DNA of 64,000 bases from Armatimonadota bacterium (GTDB lineage Bacteria; Armatimonadota; Fimbriimonadia; Fimbriimonadales; ATM1). Below the pieces are notes generated by a model. It saw only the letters and a program-made list of their open reading frames with translations. It was not told where the DNA came from and did not search any database. This document shows, in pieces, positions 32,733 through 40,434 of this stretch. How positions within the stretch are numbered: position 1 is the stretch's first letter; every line of letters begins with the position of its first letter. The stretch is from assembly GCA_021324165.1 (NCBI GenBank), contig JAJPJR010000079.1:1-64000 (forward strand), written 5' to 3'. The translations under genes and the position numbers were made by a program.

Positions 32733-33479
32733 TTATCGCTCGCAGACAACCCGGAAACCCACGAACCCGCCATCGGAAAGCCACCAAGGGCTCTTCGGAT
32801 TCTGCGGATCGGTCTGATTCCATGAAGGCTGCTGCAAAGCCCGAGCGCCAAACCCCACATTTTCTTTCTTATCGCGATAGGTGCCACCGCACAACACCGG
32901 CTTGCCGTCCATTCCGGCCGCCCACTCGCCTGCGTTGCCCAAACAGTCGTACAAACCCCATGCGTTCGGCTGCTTCTTTGCGCACGGGTGGGTTTTGAAC
33001 TCCGAGTTCTCCCTGAACCAAGCGACCGCACTCAGGTCTGCCGGCAGATCTGCCGCTCCACCCCTGGCCGCATACTCCCATTCGGCTTCGGTCGGCAATC
33101 GGTACGTTCTGCCCGTTTTTTTCGAGAGCCATTTGCAGAACATCTCGGCGGAATGATAGGTCATGCTGAGCGCAGGATAGCCCGAATGTCCAAACCCCCT
33201 GTCGGGAGCGCCGTACGGTTTGGTCGGCCTTGCCTGCGCGTCTACGCCTTGTGCCCGCTCGTCCAACGAAAGATCAAGACTAAAGGCGTAAATGTCGAAC
33301 ACATCCCACGGCAGCTCGGTCTCTCCGATGGCGATGTTTTGGATTTTGACTTCTTTGCCTTGAATCAAAATCGAGCCGGGCGGCAGCGGGATCATTTTGA
33401 ATGACACCAAACTGCCCGGTATCTTCTGTTCGAACGGCGTTTGAAGGTGAAAAACGAAGGATAGGACGGCTGTGAACAT
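32733..33479 (-). CDS. Formylglycine-generating-enzyme-like (SUMF1 fold) protein
   Basis: 248 residues from the ATG at 33479; the frame is open 19 codons further upstream but that runs into the divergent ApbE gene. SUMF1/FGE-sulfatase fold: MIPLPPGSILIQG, YPALSMTYHSAEMFCKWLSKKTGRTYRLPTEAEWEYAARGG, NAWGLYDCLGNAGEWAAG, and FVGFRVVCER at the end. The catalytic Cys pair of true formylglycine-generating enzymes is not seen: VLCGGTYRD has one Cys where the family has Arg, and the later CxxxxC is missing. It is therefore more likely a ligand-binding or other non-sulfatase-activating member. First gene of the minus-strand sugar operon. Confidence 0.75.
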   Translation of the reverse strand: MFTAVLSFVFHLQTPFEQKIPGSLVSFKMIPLPPGSILIQGKEVKIQNIAIGETELPWDVFDIYAFSLDLSLDERAQGVDAQARPTKPYGAPDRGFGHSGYPALSMTYHSAEMFCKWLSKKTGRTYRLPTEAEWEYAARGGAADLPADLSAVAWFRENSEFKTHPCAKKQPNAWGLYDCLGNAGEWAAGMDGKPVLCGGTYRDKKENVGFGARALQQPSWNQTDPQNPKSPWWLSDGGFVGFRVVCER

Positions 33480-34392
33480 CTTGTTAGCTTCAGTATTGAC
33501 GGTTTCGGATATCGGCCGTGTCGGCGGCGAACTCACACGCTATCAGTATAGCCAGCTGCACATGGGCGGGCGCGTTGCCATCACGCTGTATTCCGCGAGC
33601 AGCGAGGCGGCAGAAGCCGCTGCCAAAGCCGGGTTTGCCGAGTTTGCGCGATTGGAAGACGTGATGAGCGACTATCGCCCGGCAAGCGAACTGATGCGCC
33701 TTTGCGAAAAGGCCGCGCAGCGCCCCGTCGAGGCAAGCCCCGATCTTTTCAGAGTGGTTTCCATCGCTCAAAAAATCTCTGCCAAGTCGCATGGCGCCTT
33801 CGACATCACGTGCGGCCCGGTGGTGGCGCTATGGCGCCGCGCGCGGGAAACGAAGCGGCTGCCCCCAAAACAGGCGATTCAAGAGGCCCTGCGTGAGGTC
33901 GGCTATCGGTTTGTCCGGCTCGATCCATCGCGCCGCACGATCCAGCTTTTGAAGCCCGGAATGAAACTCGATTTGGGAGGCATCGGGAAAGGGTACGCCT
34001 GCGATGCGGCATCTGCCGCGATCCGCCGCGCCGGCTGTTCGATTTTTTTGATCGAAGCCGGAGGCAACATTCGGGCGGGAAACCCGCCGCCCAATCGCGA
34101 ATGGAGAATCGGCATCGGCAAATCTCGGGTGATCGCGATCGAGAACGCGTCGGTTTCAACCAGCGGCGATGCCGAGCAGTTTGTGGAGATCGGCGGCAGA
34201 AGGTATTCCCATATCGTTGACCCCCGAACTGGAATCGGCGTGACCAACCGCGTTCAGGTTACGGTCATCGGCAAAGATGGGGCGGCGGCTGACGCGCTCT
34301 CGACGGCGCTCTGCGTTTTGGGAGAAAGAGCCGGAAAGCGGCTCGCGAAGGAGTTCAAATGCAAACCGTTGTTTTTGCATCCCGGCGATTGA
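33472..34392 (+). CDS. ApbE-family FAD:protein FMN transferase
   Basis: 306 residues from a GTG; the true start is uncertain, with the domain itself beginning at YQYSQLHMGGRVAITLYS about 24 residues in. Motifs: ITCGPVVALW, LDLGGIGKGYACDAA, EAGGNIRAGNPPP, SVSTSGDAEQ, HIVDPRTGIGV and AADALSTALCVLG, with the Mg-binding Asp in ADALSTA. The enzyme attaches FMN covalently to Thr/Ser of flavoproteins in the periplasm. No signal peptide is certain. The start region overlaps the divergent FGE-like gene by eight bases. The thuA gene follows at 16 bases. Confidence 0.85.
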   Translation: MNILLASVLTVSDIGRVGGELTRYQYSQLHMGGRVAITLYSASSEAAEAAAKAGFAEFARLEDVMSDYRPASELMRLCEKAAQRPVEASPDLFRVVSIAQKISAKSHGAFDITCGPVVALWRRARETKRLPPKQAIQEALREVGYRFVRLDPSRRTIQLLKPGMKLDLGGIGKGYACDAASAAIRRAGCSIFLIEAGGNIRAGNPPPNREWRIGIGKSRVIAIENASVSTSGDAEQFVEIGGRRYSHIVDPRTGIGVTNRVQVTVIGKDGAAADALSTALCVLGERAGKRLAKEFKCKPLFLHPGD

Positions 34393-34408
34393 GATATAAC
34401 TAACGATC

Positions 34409-35134
34409 ATGGCAGCCGCCCTCATTTCCGCCGTTTTCGCCGCCGTTCTTGGGGGCGCGTACACGCCCACTCCAGCGCACTCCCTTAGCGTGTTGGTTTT
34501 TTCCAAAACCAAAGGATTTCGTCACGACTCGATCCCCGACGGAAAGAAGATGATGATGGAGATCTGTGCCGGGCAGGGCTGGAACGTCTGCTTTACCGAA
34601 GACGCCGATCTTTTTTCGAACGACAACCTCAAGAACTTTGACGTTGTGATGTTTTTGCTGACCACAGGTGATGTGCTGGATGAAAAGCAGCAGTCGGCCA
34701 TGGAACGGTTCATCAGATCAGGCGGCGGCTATGTTGGAATTCATGCCGCAAGCGACACCGAATATGACTGGGCGTGGTATGGACAGTTGGTGGGAGCGTA
34801 TTTCGCCGGACATCCGGCCATTCAGCAAGCAACGATTCATATCGAAGATTCCAGCCACCCCGCGACCAAACACCTCGGCTCGGAATGGGTGCGCACCGAC
34901 GAATGGTATTCGTTCAAATCGAATCCCCGTTCGCGCGTTCACGTTTTGGCGACGGTGGATGAATCCACGTTTCAAGGCGGCCTCATGGGAAAAGATCACC
35001 CGATCATCTGGTGCCATGATTTCGAAGGGGGCAGGGCGTTTTATACGGCGCTTGGGCACACCAAAGAGTCCTATAGCGAGCCGAAATTCGTCCAGATGAT
35101 TACCGAGGCCGTGCGCTGGGCAGCGCGTCGGTGA
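34409..35134 (+). CDS. Exported ThuA-domain protein
   Basis: 241 residues with a short signal-like N terminus (AAALISAVFAAVLGGAYTPTPAHS). The ThuA (class I glutamine-amidotransferase-like) core shows VLVFSKTKGFRHDSIPDG, DVVMFLLTTGDVLDEKQQ, GGGYVGIHAASDTEYDW, FAGHPAIQQATI, and DHPIIWCHDFEGGRAFYTALGHT. ThuA proteins are tied to trehalose or sugar use in some bacteria; the precise reaction is not established. TATAAC lies eight bases before the ATG and may be a -10 element. The family often sits with Gfo/Idh/MocA enzymes in Planctomycetes, as here nearby. Confidence 0.85.
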   Translation: MAAALISAVFAAVLGGAYTPTPAHSLSVLVFSKTKGFRHDSIPDGKKMMMEICAGQGWNVCFTEDADLFSNDNLKNFDVVMFLLTTGDVLDEKQQSAMERFIRSGGGYVGIHAASDTEYDWAWYGQLVGAYFAGHPAIQQATIHIEDSSHPATKHLGSEWVRTDEWYSFKSNPRSRVHVLATVDESTFQGGLMGKDHPIIWCHDFEGGRAFYTALGHTKESYSEPKFVQMITEAVRWAARR

Positions 35135-35152
35135 CCGGTTTCAAAGACCAAC

Positions 35153-35159
35153 GAGGAGG
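35153..35159 (+). promoter_or_regulatory. Ribosome-binding site deciding the start at 35164
   Basis: GAGGAGG, four bases (AAAG) before the ATG at 35164; it selects this ATG over the upstream in-frame GTG at 35131 that would add 11 residues without a signal peptide. Confidence 0.7.
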
Positions 35160-35163
35160 AAAG

Positions 35164-35658
35164 ATGAAAAAGATCGCTGCGGTTTGTGCATGTTCATTCG
35201 CCGCGTCGCTTTGTGTGCTTGCGCCGGCTTATTTTGCGATTGCGAGCCCTGCGCAAGCGGGGCAGCTCGACGCCGCTGGACTCAAAAGCATGATTGAAGG
35301 TTTGGGCTATGAACCGAAAGTGTTGGTTTCCGATCCCGGCAAGGAGAAGTGGGAAATCACCGTAAAGCGGACGGACTTCACCGTCCCCGTTGCGCTTGAA
35401 ATCAGCCCGAGTCGCAACTTCATCTGGCTCACCTGCTTTTTGGGCGATGCTCCTGCCGAAAGTTCTTCCAAAAACGCCGCGATGCTGAAACGGAACGCGC
35501 AGATTCAGCCCACGATGTTTTATGTTTCGGACAAGGGAAGCCTGATGCTTGGGGTGGCAGTTGAAAACCGCGCGCTGACGGCGGCGATTCTGAAACGGCA
35601 CTTGGACAAACTGGTAGATGATGTGGTTGCCACAAGCAGCCTTTGGAACAAAAACTGA
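35164..35658 (+). CDS. Exported YbjN-like protein
   Basis: 164 residues with signal peptide KKIAAVCACSFAASLCVLAPAYFAIASPAQA, cut near AQA. The mature domain (LKSMIEGLGYEPKVLVSDPGKEKWEITV, NFIWLTCFLGD, then a late helix LKRHLDKLVDDVVATSSLW) follows the strand-and-helix order of YbjN/T3SS-chaperone-like folds. I rank this as a probable but not certain assignment. It is 29 bases after thuA and may be co-transcribed. Confidence 0.65.
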   Translation: MKKIAAVCACSFAASLCVLAPAYFAIASPAQAGQLDAAGLKSMIEGLGYEPKVLVSDPGKEKWEITVKRTDFTVPVALEISPSRNFIWLTCFLGDAPAESSSKNAAMLKRNAQIQPTMFYVSDKGSLMLGVAVENRALTAAILKRHLDKLVDDVVATSSLWNKN

Positions 35659-36068
35659 ACGAACAACGTGCGGCCGAACTCGCGCAGACTGTGTGCCGAT
35701 GGACCGAGCGCCAAAACGACATTCTTGCGCTTGCCCTTGCAGGCTCGTGGGCCCGCGGCGAACCGCGGAGCGATTCCGACCTTGATCTGATTGTGCTGTG
35801 CGAATCACCGGAACTCTATCGCACGTTGGATGCGAAGTCGGTGCTCGAAGAACGCATTGTGAAACAGGGTTTGGAACAGTATGGGAATCTGTTTTCTCAT
35901 CGAATTCATTTGGCCGACGGAGCCGAGGTCGAGCTCGGATTTGCCGCCAAAACGTGGGTGGACGATGCGGAGAGTGTGCAGGTGGTTTGTGGTGGATTCA
36001 AGCCGCTTGCAGACAAGGCGGGGCTGATAGCCGGTCTTTTGCAAGCGATAAAAAAGGCCGCCTTTTGA
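35643..36068 (+). CDS. Small MNT-type nucleotidyltransferase-domain protein
   Basis: 141 residues from a TTG that overlaps the previous stop by 16 bases. The nucleotidyltransferase signature is AGSWARGEPRSDSDLDLIVL: the GS...D-x-D metal-binding pattern of NTP_transf_2. The rest (VKQGLEQYGNLFSHRIHLADGAEVELGFAA) is the family's beta-sheet. Such genes are sometimes antitoxins of HEPN-MNT pairs, but there is no HEPN gene next to it. Its last bases form part of the terminator for the opposite strand. Confidence 0.75.
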   Translation: MEQKLNEQRAAELAQTVCRWTERQNDILALALAGSWARGEPRSDSDLDLIVLCESPELYRTLDAKSVLEERIVKQGLEQYGNLFSHRIHLADGAEVELGFAAKTWVDDAESVQVVCGGFKPLADKAGLIAGLLQAIKKAAF

Positions 36069-36080
36069 ACCAAGGCGGCC
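36050..36080 (-). terminator. Terminator of the T2SS operon, built into the convergent gene's stop region
   Basis: GGCCGCCTT (36056-36064) pairs with AAGGCGGCC (36072-36080) around TTGAACC: a perfect nine-pair stem. On the minus strand it is followed directly by six T (complement of 36050-36055), a textbook rho-independent terminator. The left arm and the TGA (36066-36068) belong to the convergent nucleotidyltransferase gene. Confidence 0.9.
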
Positions 36081-36105
36081 AATTTGAATGGAATTGATTG
36101 CTTGG

Positions 36106-36843
36106 TTACAAGCCTCCGCCGCCTCCGCCCGATGGCGTTTCCAGTTTGAACGGCTTTCCGCCCATGGCTTTCAGCTTCGCCGATTGATCGGCAGTGAGCA
36201 GTTTGCCAAGTTCGGTGTTGAACGTTTCATTGTTTTTGGTCATGCGGTCGCGCAAGGTGGTTCTGTCCCCTCCGTTTCGCATGTCATCCATCAGCGCGCG
36301 GTTTGCGGACGATAGATCGTCTTGCAGTTTTTTGATCTTCGATTTTTGGTCGTCGCTAAGCCCGAGGGCTTTTTGAACTTCCGGATCGAGGATCGCGCGA
36401 TTGCCTTGCACTTGAATGCTGATCTCTTTCAGCCTTTTCATCTGATCGGGCTTCAAGATCGCTTCGAGTTTCTTCATGTTTTCGGCGCGCATTTTCTCTC
36501 TTTCGGCTTGCATTGCCGCCGGGTCAAAACTGCCTCCGCCGCCGCCTCCACCAGCATTTCGCATGCGTTCGCGCATCGCGTCTTGCTGCGCCTTCTGAAG
36601 TTCATCGAGTTTCGTTTTTTGATCGGCAGTGACTCCGATCTCTTTTTGAACGTCCGCGCGCATTGCAAGGTTGAACGGATCGCCCATGTTGCCCCGCATG
36701 CCGCCGCGTTGTCCGAAGCCGCCTCGACCGCCGCCTCCTCCGCCGCCTGTGCCGGCACCGCCTTGGGCAAGCGCCGCGGCGAACAACACGATGGCGAACA
36801 GGCCGATCGCGGTTCGCATAACTGAGTTAATTGAACGTGTCAT
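36106..36843 (-). CDS. Exported Spy/CpxP-like helical protein with Gly-rich linkers
   Basis: 245 residues. Signal peptide (INSVMRTAIGLFAIVLFAAALAQ), then Gly-rich runs at both ends and in the middle. The body holds repeated LTxxQ-type helices: VQKEIGVTADQKTKLDELQKA, KLEAILKPDQMKRLKEIS, VQKALGLSDDQKSKIKKLQDDL, KLLTADQSAKLKAMGGKP. These are the LTxxQ-like motifs of the Spy/CpxP periplasmic chaperone family, spread over about three copies. It follows gspD by six bases, so it is the last gene of the secretion operon. Confidence 0.75.
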   Translation of the reverse strand: MTRSINSVMRTAIGLFAIVLFAAALAQGGAGTGGGGGGGRGGFGQRGGMRGNMGDPFNLAMRADVQKEIGVTADQKTKLDELQKAQQDAMRERMRNAGGGGGGGSFDPAAMQAEREKMRAENMKKLEAILKPDQMKRLKEISIQVQGNRAILDPEVQKALGLSDDQKSKIKKLQDDLSSANRALMDDMRNGGDRTTLRDRMTKNNETFNTELGKLLTADQSAKLKAMGGKPFKLETPSGGGGGGL

Positions 36844-36849
36844 AGTGAT

Positions 36850-39288
36850 TTAGTTCCCCTTTCCACCGCCGCCGGTGGACGTTGTTTTTTCGCCGCCGCT
36901 TTTCTTCGGCGGATTTGCTTCTTTAACAGCGTTTTGTGCGGCTTTGCTCAGCCGGTTTTGTTCCTCTTCTTTCAGTTTCTTGGCTTCTTCCGGATCGCGA
37001 ACCACGTGCGGTGTTAGAAACACCAGCAGCTCGGTTTTCACGTTGTCTTTGTCGGTCGTCTTGAAAATATTTCCAAGAATCGGAATGTCGCCAAGCAGAG
37101 GAATCTTTTTTGTTGTGCTGGTAACGGTTTTGCGGATGATTCCACCCAAAATGATGGTTTCGCCGTCTTTTACCGAGACCGTGGTTTGCGCCTCTCTTTG
37201 ATTGATCAGCGGAGCGTTGAAATCGGTGAAGCCCTGAAGATCGTTCGCCGTTTGCGTCACGTCCATCGTCACAACGCCGTTCGCCGTGATTCGCGGCGTA
37301 ACGGTGAGAACGATTCCCACATCTTGAAACGCATAGTTGAACGTGAGGTTTCCGTTCGTATCTTCGCGCGTGCTCAAAACATAAGGAACCCGCTGGCTGA
37401 TGTTGATTTCAGCCTGAACGTTGTTTGATGTGAAGATTCGAGGAGTCGAGAGCACCTGAAACTTCTGATCGGTTTGCAGCGCGTTCAAAAACGCCGTAAG
37501 ATTCCCGCCCGTCAACGTGTATTTGAACCCTTGCAAAGGCGGGTTCGCATTGCCAAGGCCGAAGTTTGTCCCCACGTTGCCCGTAGAATTCTTGTCGCCG
37601 AACGCTTTGCCCTGAACGAAGTTCCATTCCACACCCAACTTCGAAGATGAGTCAAGCGTCGCTTCCACAATAATCGTTTCGATCATCACCTGCTCGGGAA
37701 TCTTGTCGAGCTGCCCTAAAATCTGGCGGATCATGTCCACGTTTTCTGGGCCCGTTACAATGATCAAAGAGTTCGTGTTCGGATCGGGAATCACCGTAAC
37801 TTGTCCGCTCAAATCGCGCACGTTCACAATTCTGCCTTGCGAATCTCTGCCTTGGGTGGGCTGCTGGTTCTGCTGCCCGCCACCGAAAAACTGCTGAAAC
37901 ACTCCGCCCTGCACCGCCACGTCGGTATACAGTTCGCCAAAATCAAGCGCGGGGTTTTGAAGCGGCACTTCAAGCGCCGTGTCGCTCGAGTCGTTTTGCG
38001 ATTGCAGCCCGCCGCCTCCGTTGAATCCACCGCCGCCGCCCAGGTTGTTCCGGTTGTTGTTATTGTTGTTGCGATTGTTGTTGTTGTTCGTATTGCGATT
38101 CGTAAACCCTTGGTTGAAGCCCGACGTGCCCGTCCGGCTGCCCGTAGTGCGCTGCCCAAAGGCTTGCGACAAGAGCGTCGCCATCTGATCCGCTCGCGCA
38201 TTCACCAACGGAAACACAAACGTGGATTCGTGATACGTCACTTCCTTATCCAGCTCGGCAATCACCTTTTCCAAAACCGCAAGGTTCTCGTCGGTGGCAG
38301 TTACCACCAGCGCGTTCGTCCGCGCATCCGCAACAACCGTTCCAAATGCGGCTTGTGCGCTGCCCGTTCGAAACATCTGCTGGAACCTCTGCTCGATCGG
38401 AACGTTCGAATTGCCCGCACCGCCGCGGCCTTTGGGCGCGTTCGAAATCAATACGTTTTGAACCACGGGCACCAAGTCAGCCGCGCTCGCATAGTTCAAC
38501 ACGAAAACGCGCGGATGCAACGGCTGCTCGATGTTTTTGTCAATCTGCTTGATCAGATCGGCAACCTGCGTCTGATCGCGCGCGGGAGCGTTCACAATCA
38601 CTGTGTTGCTGTAATCGTCCGACGAAGCGCGCACGTTCGACGTATTTCCCAAACCGCCTCCAAACCTGCCGCCGAAGTTTCTTCCTTGATTGTTGCCGCC
38701 TGGCCCGTTATTCCCAAACAAAAACTGAAACGGATTGCCGTTGTTGGATTGGCCGTTTCCGAAAACATCGTTGATGACCCGCGCAACCTGCGACGCGTTG
38801 GCATATTCGATCGGATACACCCGAAGTTCGCTCGATCCGCCGCCGCCGCCGCTGAACAACTGCGCCATCATATCGGGAGTCAGCGAACTCATGTTGAAAT
38901 TGCCTCTGCCGCCCGCCGCCCCGCCCCGCTGCGGCCGCGCTTTGATCACCAGCAGGTTGCCTTCCTTCGTCATGTCGAAGTTTTTCAGGCTCAGTGTCGT
39001 CGAGAGCATCTGAAAAGCATCACCCAAACTGATCGCGCCCGCGCTGGTTAAACTAATCGGACCCGTCAAACTCGGATCTTTCACAATCGAAATCCCCGAA
39101 GTCTTCGAAAACAGCGAAATCACCATGTCCACATTCGCATTGCGAAAATCCAGTTTGATTTTTTTGTTGGGAAGTTTGAACTGCTCCCACGGCTTAGACG
39201 ACCCGCTCGAACCCGAGCCGAAATCGAACTGCGCGTTGAGCGCGAACGGCAGAAGCAGCACACACAAAATCAAAACTTTTCTAACCAT
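36850..39288 (-). CDS. gspD: Type II secretion / type IV pilus secretin
   Basis: 812 residues. Signal peptide VRKVLILCVLLLPFALNAQ. N0-like domain at about 38-115 (KIKLDFRNANVDMVISLFSKTSGISIV), N1-N3-type domains from about 155 to 520 (YPIEYANASQVARVINDVFG, HPRVFVLNYASAADLVPVVQNVL, TYHESTFVFPLVNARADQMATLLSQAFG), and the secretin barrel at the end (VMIETIIVEATLDSSSKLGVEW, FQVLSTPRIFTSNNVQAEI, VSVKDGETIILGGIIRKT, KIPLLGDIPILGNIFKTT). It forms the outer-membrane channel. A low-complexity Asn/Gly region near 400-440 interrupts the periplasmic part. Its ATG overlaps the end of the PilP/GspC-like gene by eight bases. Confidence 0.95.
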   Translation of the reverse strand: MVRKVLILCVLLLPFALNAQFDFGSGSSGSSKPWEQFKLPNKKIKLDFRNANVDMVISLFSKTSGISIVKDPSLTGPISLTSAGAISLGDAFQMLSTTLSLKNFDMTKEGNLLVIKARPQRGGAAGGRGNFNMSSLTPDMMAQLFSGGGGGSSELRVYPIEYANASQVARVINDVFGNGQSNNGNPFQFLFGNNGPGGNNQGRNFGGRFGGGLGNTSNVRASSDDYSNTVIVNAPARDQTQVADLIKQIDKNIEQPLHPRVFVLNYASAADLVPVVQNVLISNAPKGRGGAGNSNVPIEQRFQQMFRTGSAQAAFGTVVADARTNALVVTATDENLAVLEKVIAELDKEVTYHESTFVFPLVNARADQMATLLSQAFGQRTTGSRTGTSGFNQGFTNRNTNNNNNRNNNNNNRNNLGGGGGFNGGGGLQSQNDSSDTALEVPLQNPALDFGELYTDVAVQGGVFQQFFGGGQQNQQPTQGRDSQGRIVNVRDLSGQVTVIPDPNTNSLIIVTGPENVDMIRQILGQLDKIPEQVMIETIIVEATLDSSSKLGVEWNFVQGKAFGDKNSTGNVGTNFGLGNANPPLQGFKYTLTGGNLTAFLNALQTDQKFQVLSTPRIFTSNNVQAEINISQRVPYVLSTREDTNGNLTFNYAFQDVGIVLTVTPRITANGVVTMDVTQTANDLQGFTDFNAPLINQREAQTTVSVKDGETIILGGIIRKTVTSTTKKIPLLGDIPILGNIFKTTDKDNVKTELLVFLTPHVVRDPEEAKKLKEEEQNRLSKAAQNAVKEANPPKKSGGEKTTSTGGGGKGN

Positions 39289-39889
39289 TGTTTCTTCCTC
39301 GGCGCATCGGCTGCAGACTGTTTTGTTCCGGCGTCACGGTTACGTCCGGATTCACCGCGCGGCTGGCCGCGCTCGATACATCCAGGGGCCCGGCGGCCGC
39401 CGCCATATCATACGGTATCAGCTTCACGCGGTACGTTTCGCCGTCCGCCCCAGCAAGCACAACAAAATCCGGCCCAATCTGCATAACGACCGAACTTTTC
39501 CAATGTTCTCCCTGCTTCAAGAAAACCCCCTCGCGCGTGGCGGCGCTTTCAAATAGAGCCACCGGCACGCTGTCAATCTCGGCCGTACCCGTGTACATCC
39601 AGTCGCGCTCGTTCGCGGCGAATGACGGGGGGATCGCATCCGGCCTCTGCAAAGGGGTGCCGGCGCTCGAACCGCCAGCCGGCATGAAAACGTTCTTTGC
39701 GGCCTGAGTGTACGGCTCATATCGCCGCGAATAGTCCTCGGCCGTAAACTCCGAATCCTGAGCCTTCGGTTTCAGGCTCGAACTTTTCGGCTTGCTCGAA
39801 GCCTTCGGGGCGGCCGGCGCCGTCCACAGATAAGCCGCCACCGCGACGACGCCTATCCCCCCATAAACGATCGGCCTCGAGATTTTCAC
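39281..39889 (-). CDS. PilP/GspC-like inner-membrane protein of the secretion system
   Basis: 202 residues from a GTG that overlaps the previous stop (GTGA). One helix (PIVYGGIGVVAVAAYLWTA, about 6-24), a Pro/Lys/Ser-rich linker, and a C-terminal beta domain (RDWMYTGTAEIDSVPVALFESAATREGVFLKQGEHW, VVMQIGPDFVVLAGADGETYRVKLIPYD). The order (anchor, linker, HR-like domain) and the position between the PilO-like gene and the secretin fit PilP or GspC, which connect the inner platform to the secretin. Sequence similarity alone would not settle which. Confidence 0.7.
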   Translation of the reverse strand: MKISRPIVYGGIGVVAVAAYLWTAPAAPKASSKPKSSSLKPKAQDSEFTAEDYSRRYEPYTQAAKNVFMPAGGSSAGTPLQRPDAIPPSFAANERDWMYTGTAEIDSVPVALFESAATREGVFLKQGEHWKSSVVMQIGPDFVVLAGADGETYRVKLIPYDMAAAAGPLDVSSAASRAVNPDVTVTPEQNSLQPMRRGRNNG

Positions 39890-40434
39890 TTCGTTTTGTT
39901 TCCCGTCACGTCGGTAGATTCCCGCAAGGCGACAACCTCCACCGAAGCCGTAACGCTGTCGGTCGCGGCGTCCGAGGAAGCCACCTGTAAAACTGTTACC
40001 GGGAGCCTCGTCTCGGGAGTTCCCAGCCTCGCCGCGAATCTCACCACCGCCGGGAACCTGCCTTCCAATGAGATCACATAAGGCTGCTGAATCAGCCCTC
40101 CGCTTTCGGTGGGACGCTGAGGTCTGAAGGCAACCATTTTCAGCCCGGACTCTCTTGCCAGCGCAGTAACCCGCCTGGCCGCCTCGGTTTCGATCTGTTC
40201 CGCTTCGCCCACCCAAGTCAACGCCTTCACCAATGCACTGCTTTCGGATAAGCGGCCCTTCAAGCGGGCGGTTTCGGCCCTCGCCTCCGCTTCGCGCTTC
40301 ATCAAGTCGCTGCTTTGTGCCGTGGATGCGTCTTTTGGCCGAACCGCCATCACAAGCCCAACGATGAACAGCGCTGCCGCGGCCAAAGGAATCGCCGTAA
40401 GAAGCCGCTCCGAACTTCTGCGTCCAAAATTCAC
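39886..40434 (-). CDS. PilO/GspM-like inner-membrane protein
   Basis: 182 residues. A single helix (LLTAIPLAAAALFIVGLVMAV) is followed by a coiled coil (LMKREAEARAETARLKGRLSESSALVKAL) and a ferredoxin-like C-terminal domain (VTALARESGLKMVAFRPQRPTESGGLIQQPYVISLEGRFPAVVRFAARLGT), the plan of PilO and GspM. It partners PilN/GspL in the inner-membrane platform. Four-base overlaps join it to the genes on both sides. Confidence 0.8.
   Translation of the reverse strand: MNFGRRSSERLLTAIPLAAAALFIVGLVMAVRPKDASTAQSSDLMKREAEARAETARLKGRLSESSALVKALTWVGEAEQIETEAARRVTALARESGLKMVAFRPQRPTESGGLIQQPYVISLEGRFPAVVRFAARLGTPETRLPVTVLQVASSDAATDSVTASVEVVALRESTDVTGNKTK

Noticed and set aside
35643-36068. HEPN-MNT toxin-antitoxin system
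   Set aside because: The nucleotidyltransferase half is present but no HEPN-like gene is next to it.
37801-39051. 416-codon plus-strand frame opposite gspD
   Set aside because: Composition follows the complement of the secretin codons; no start signal, no motif, and the secretin is certain.
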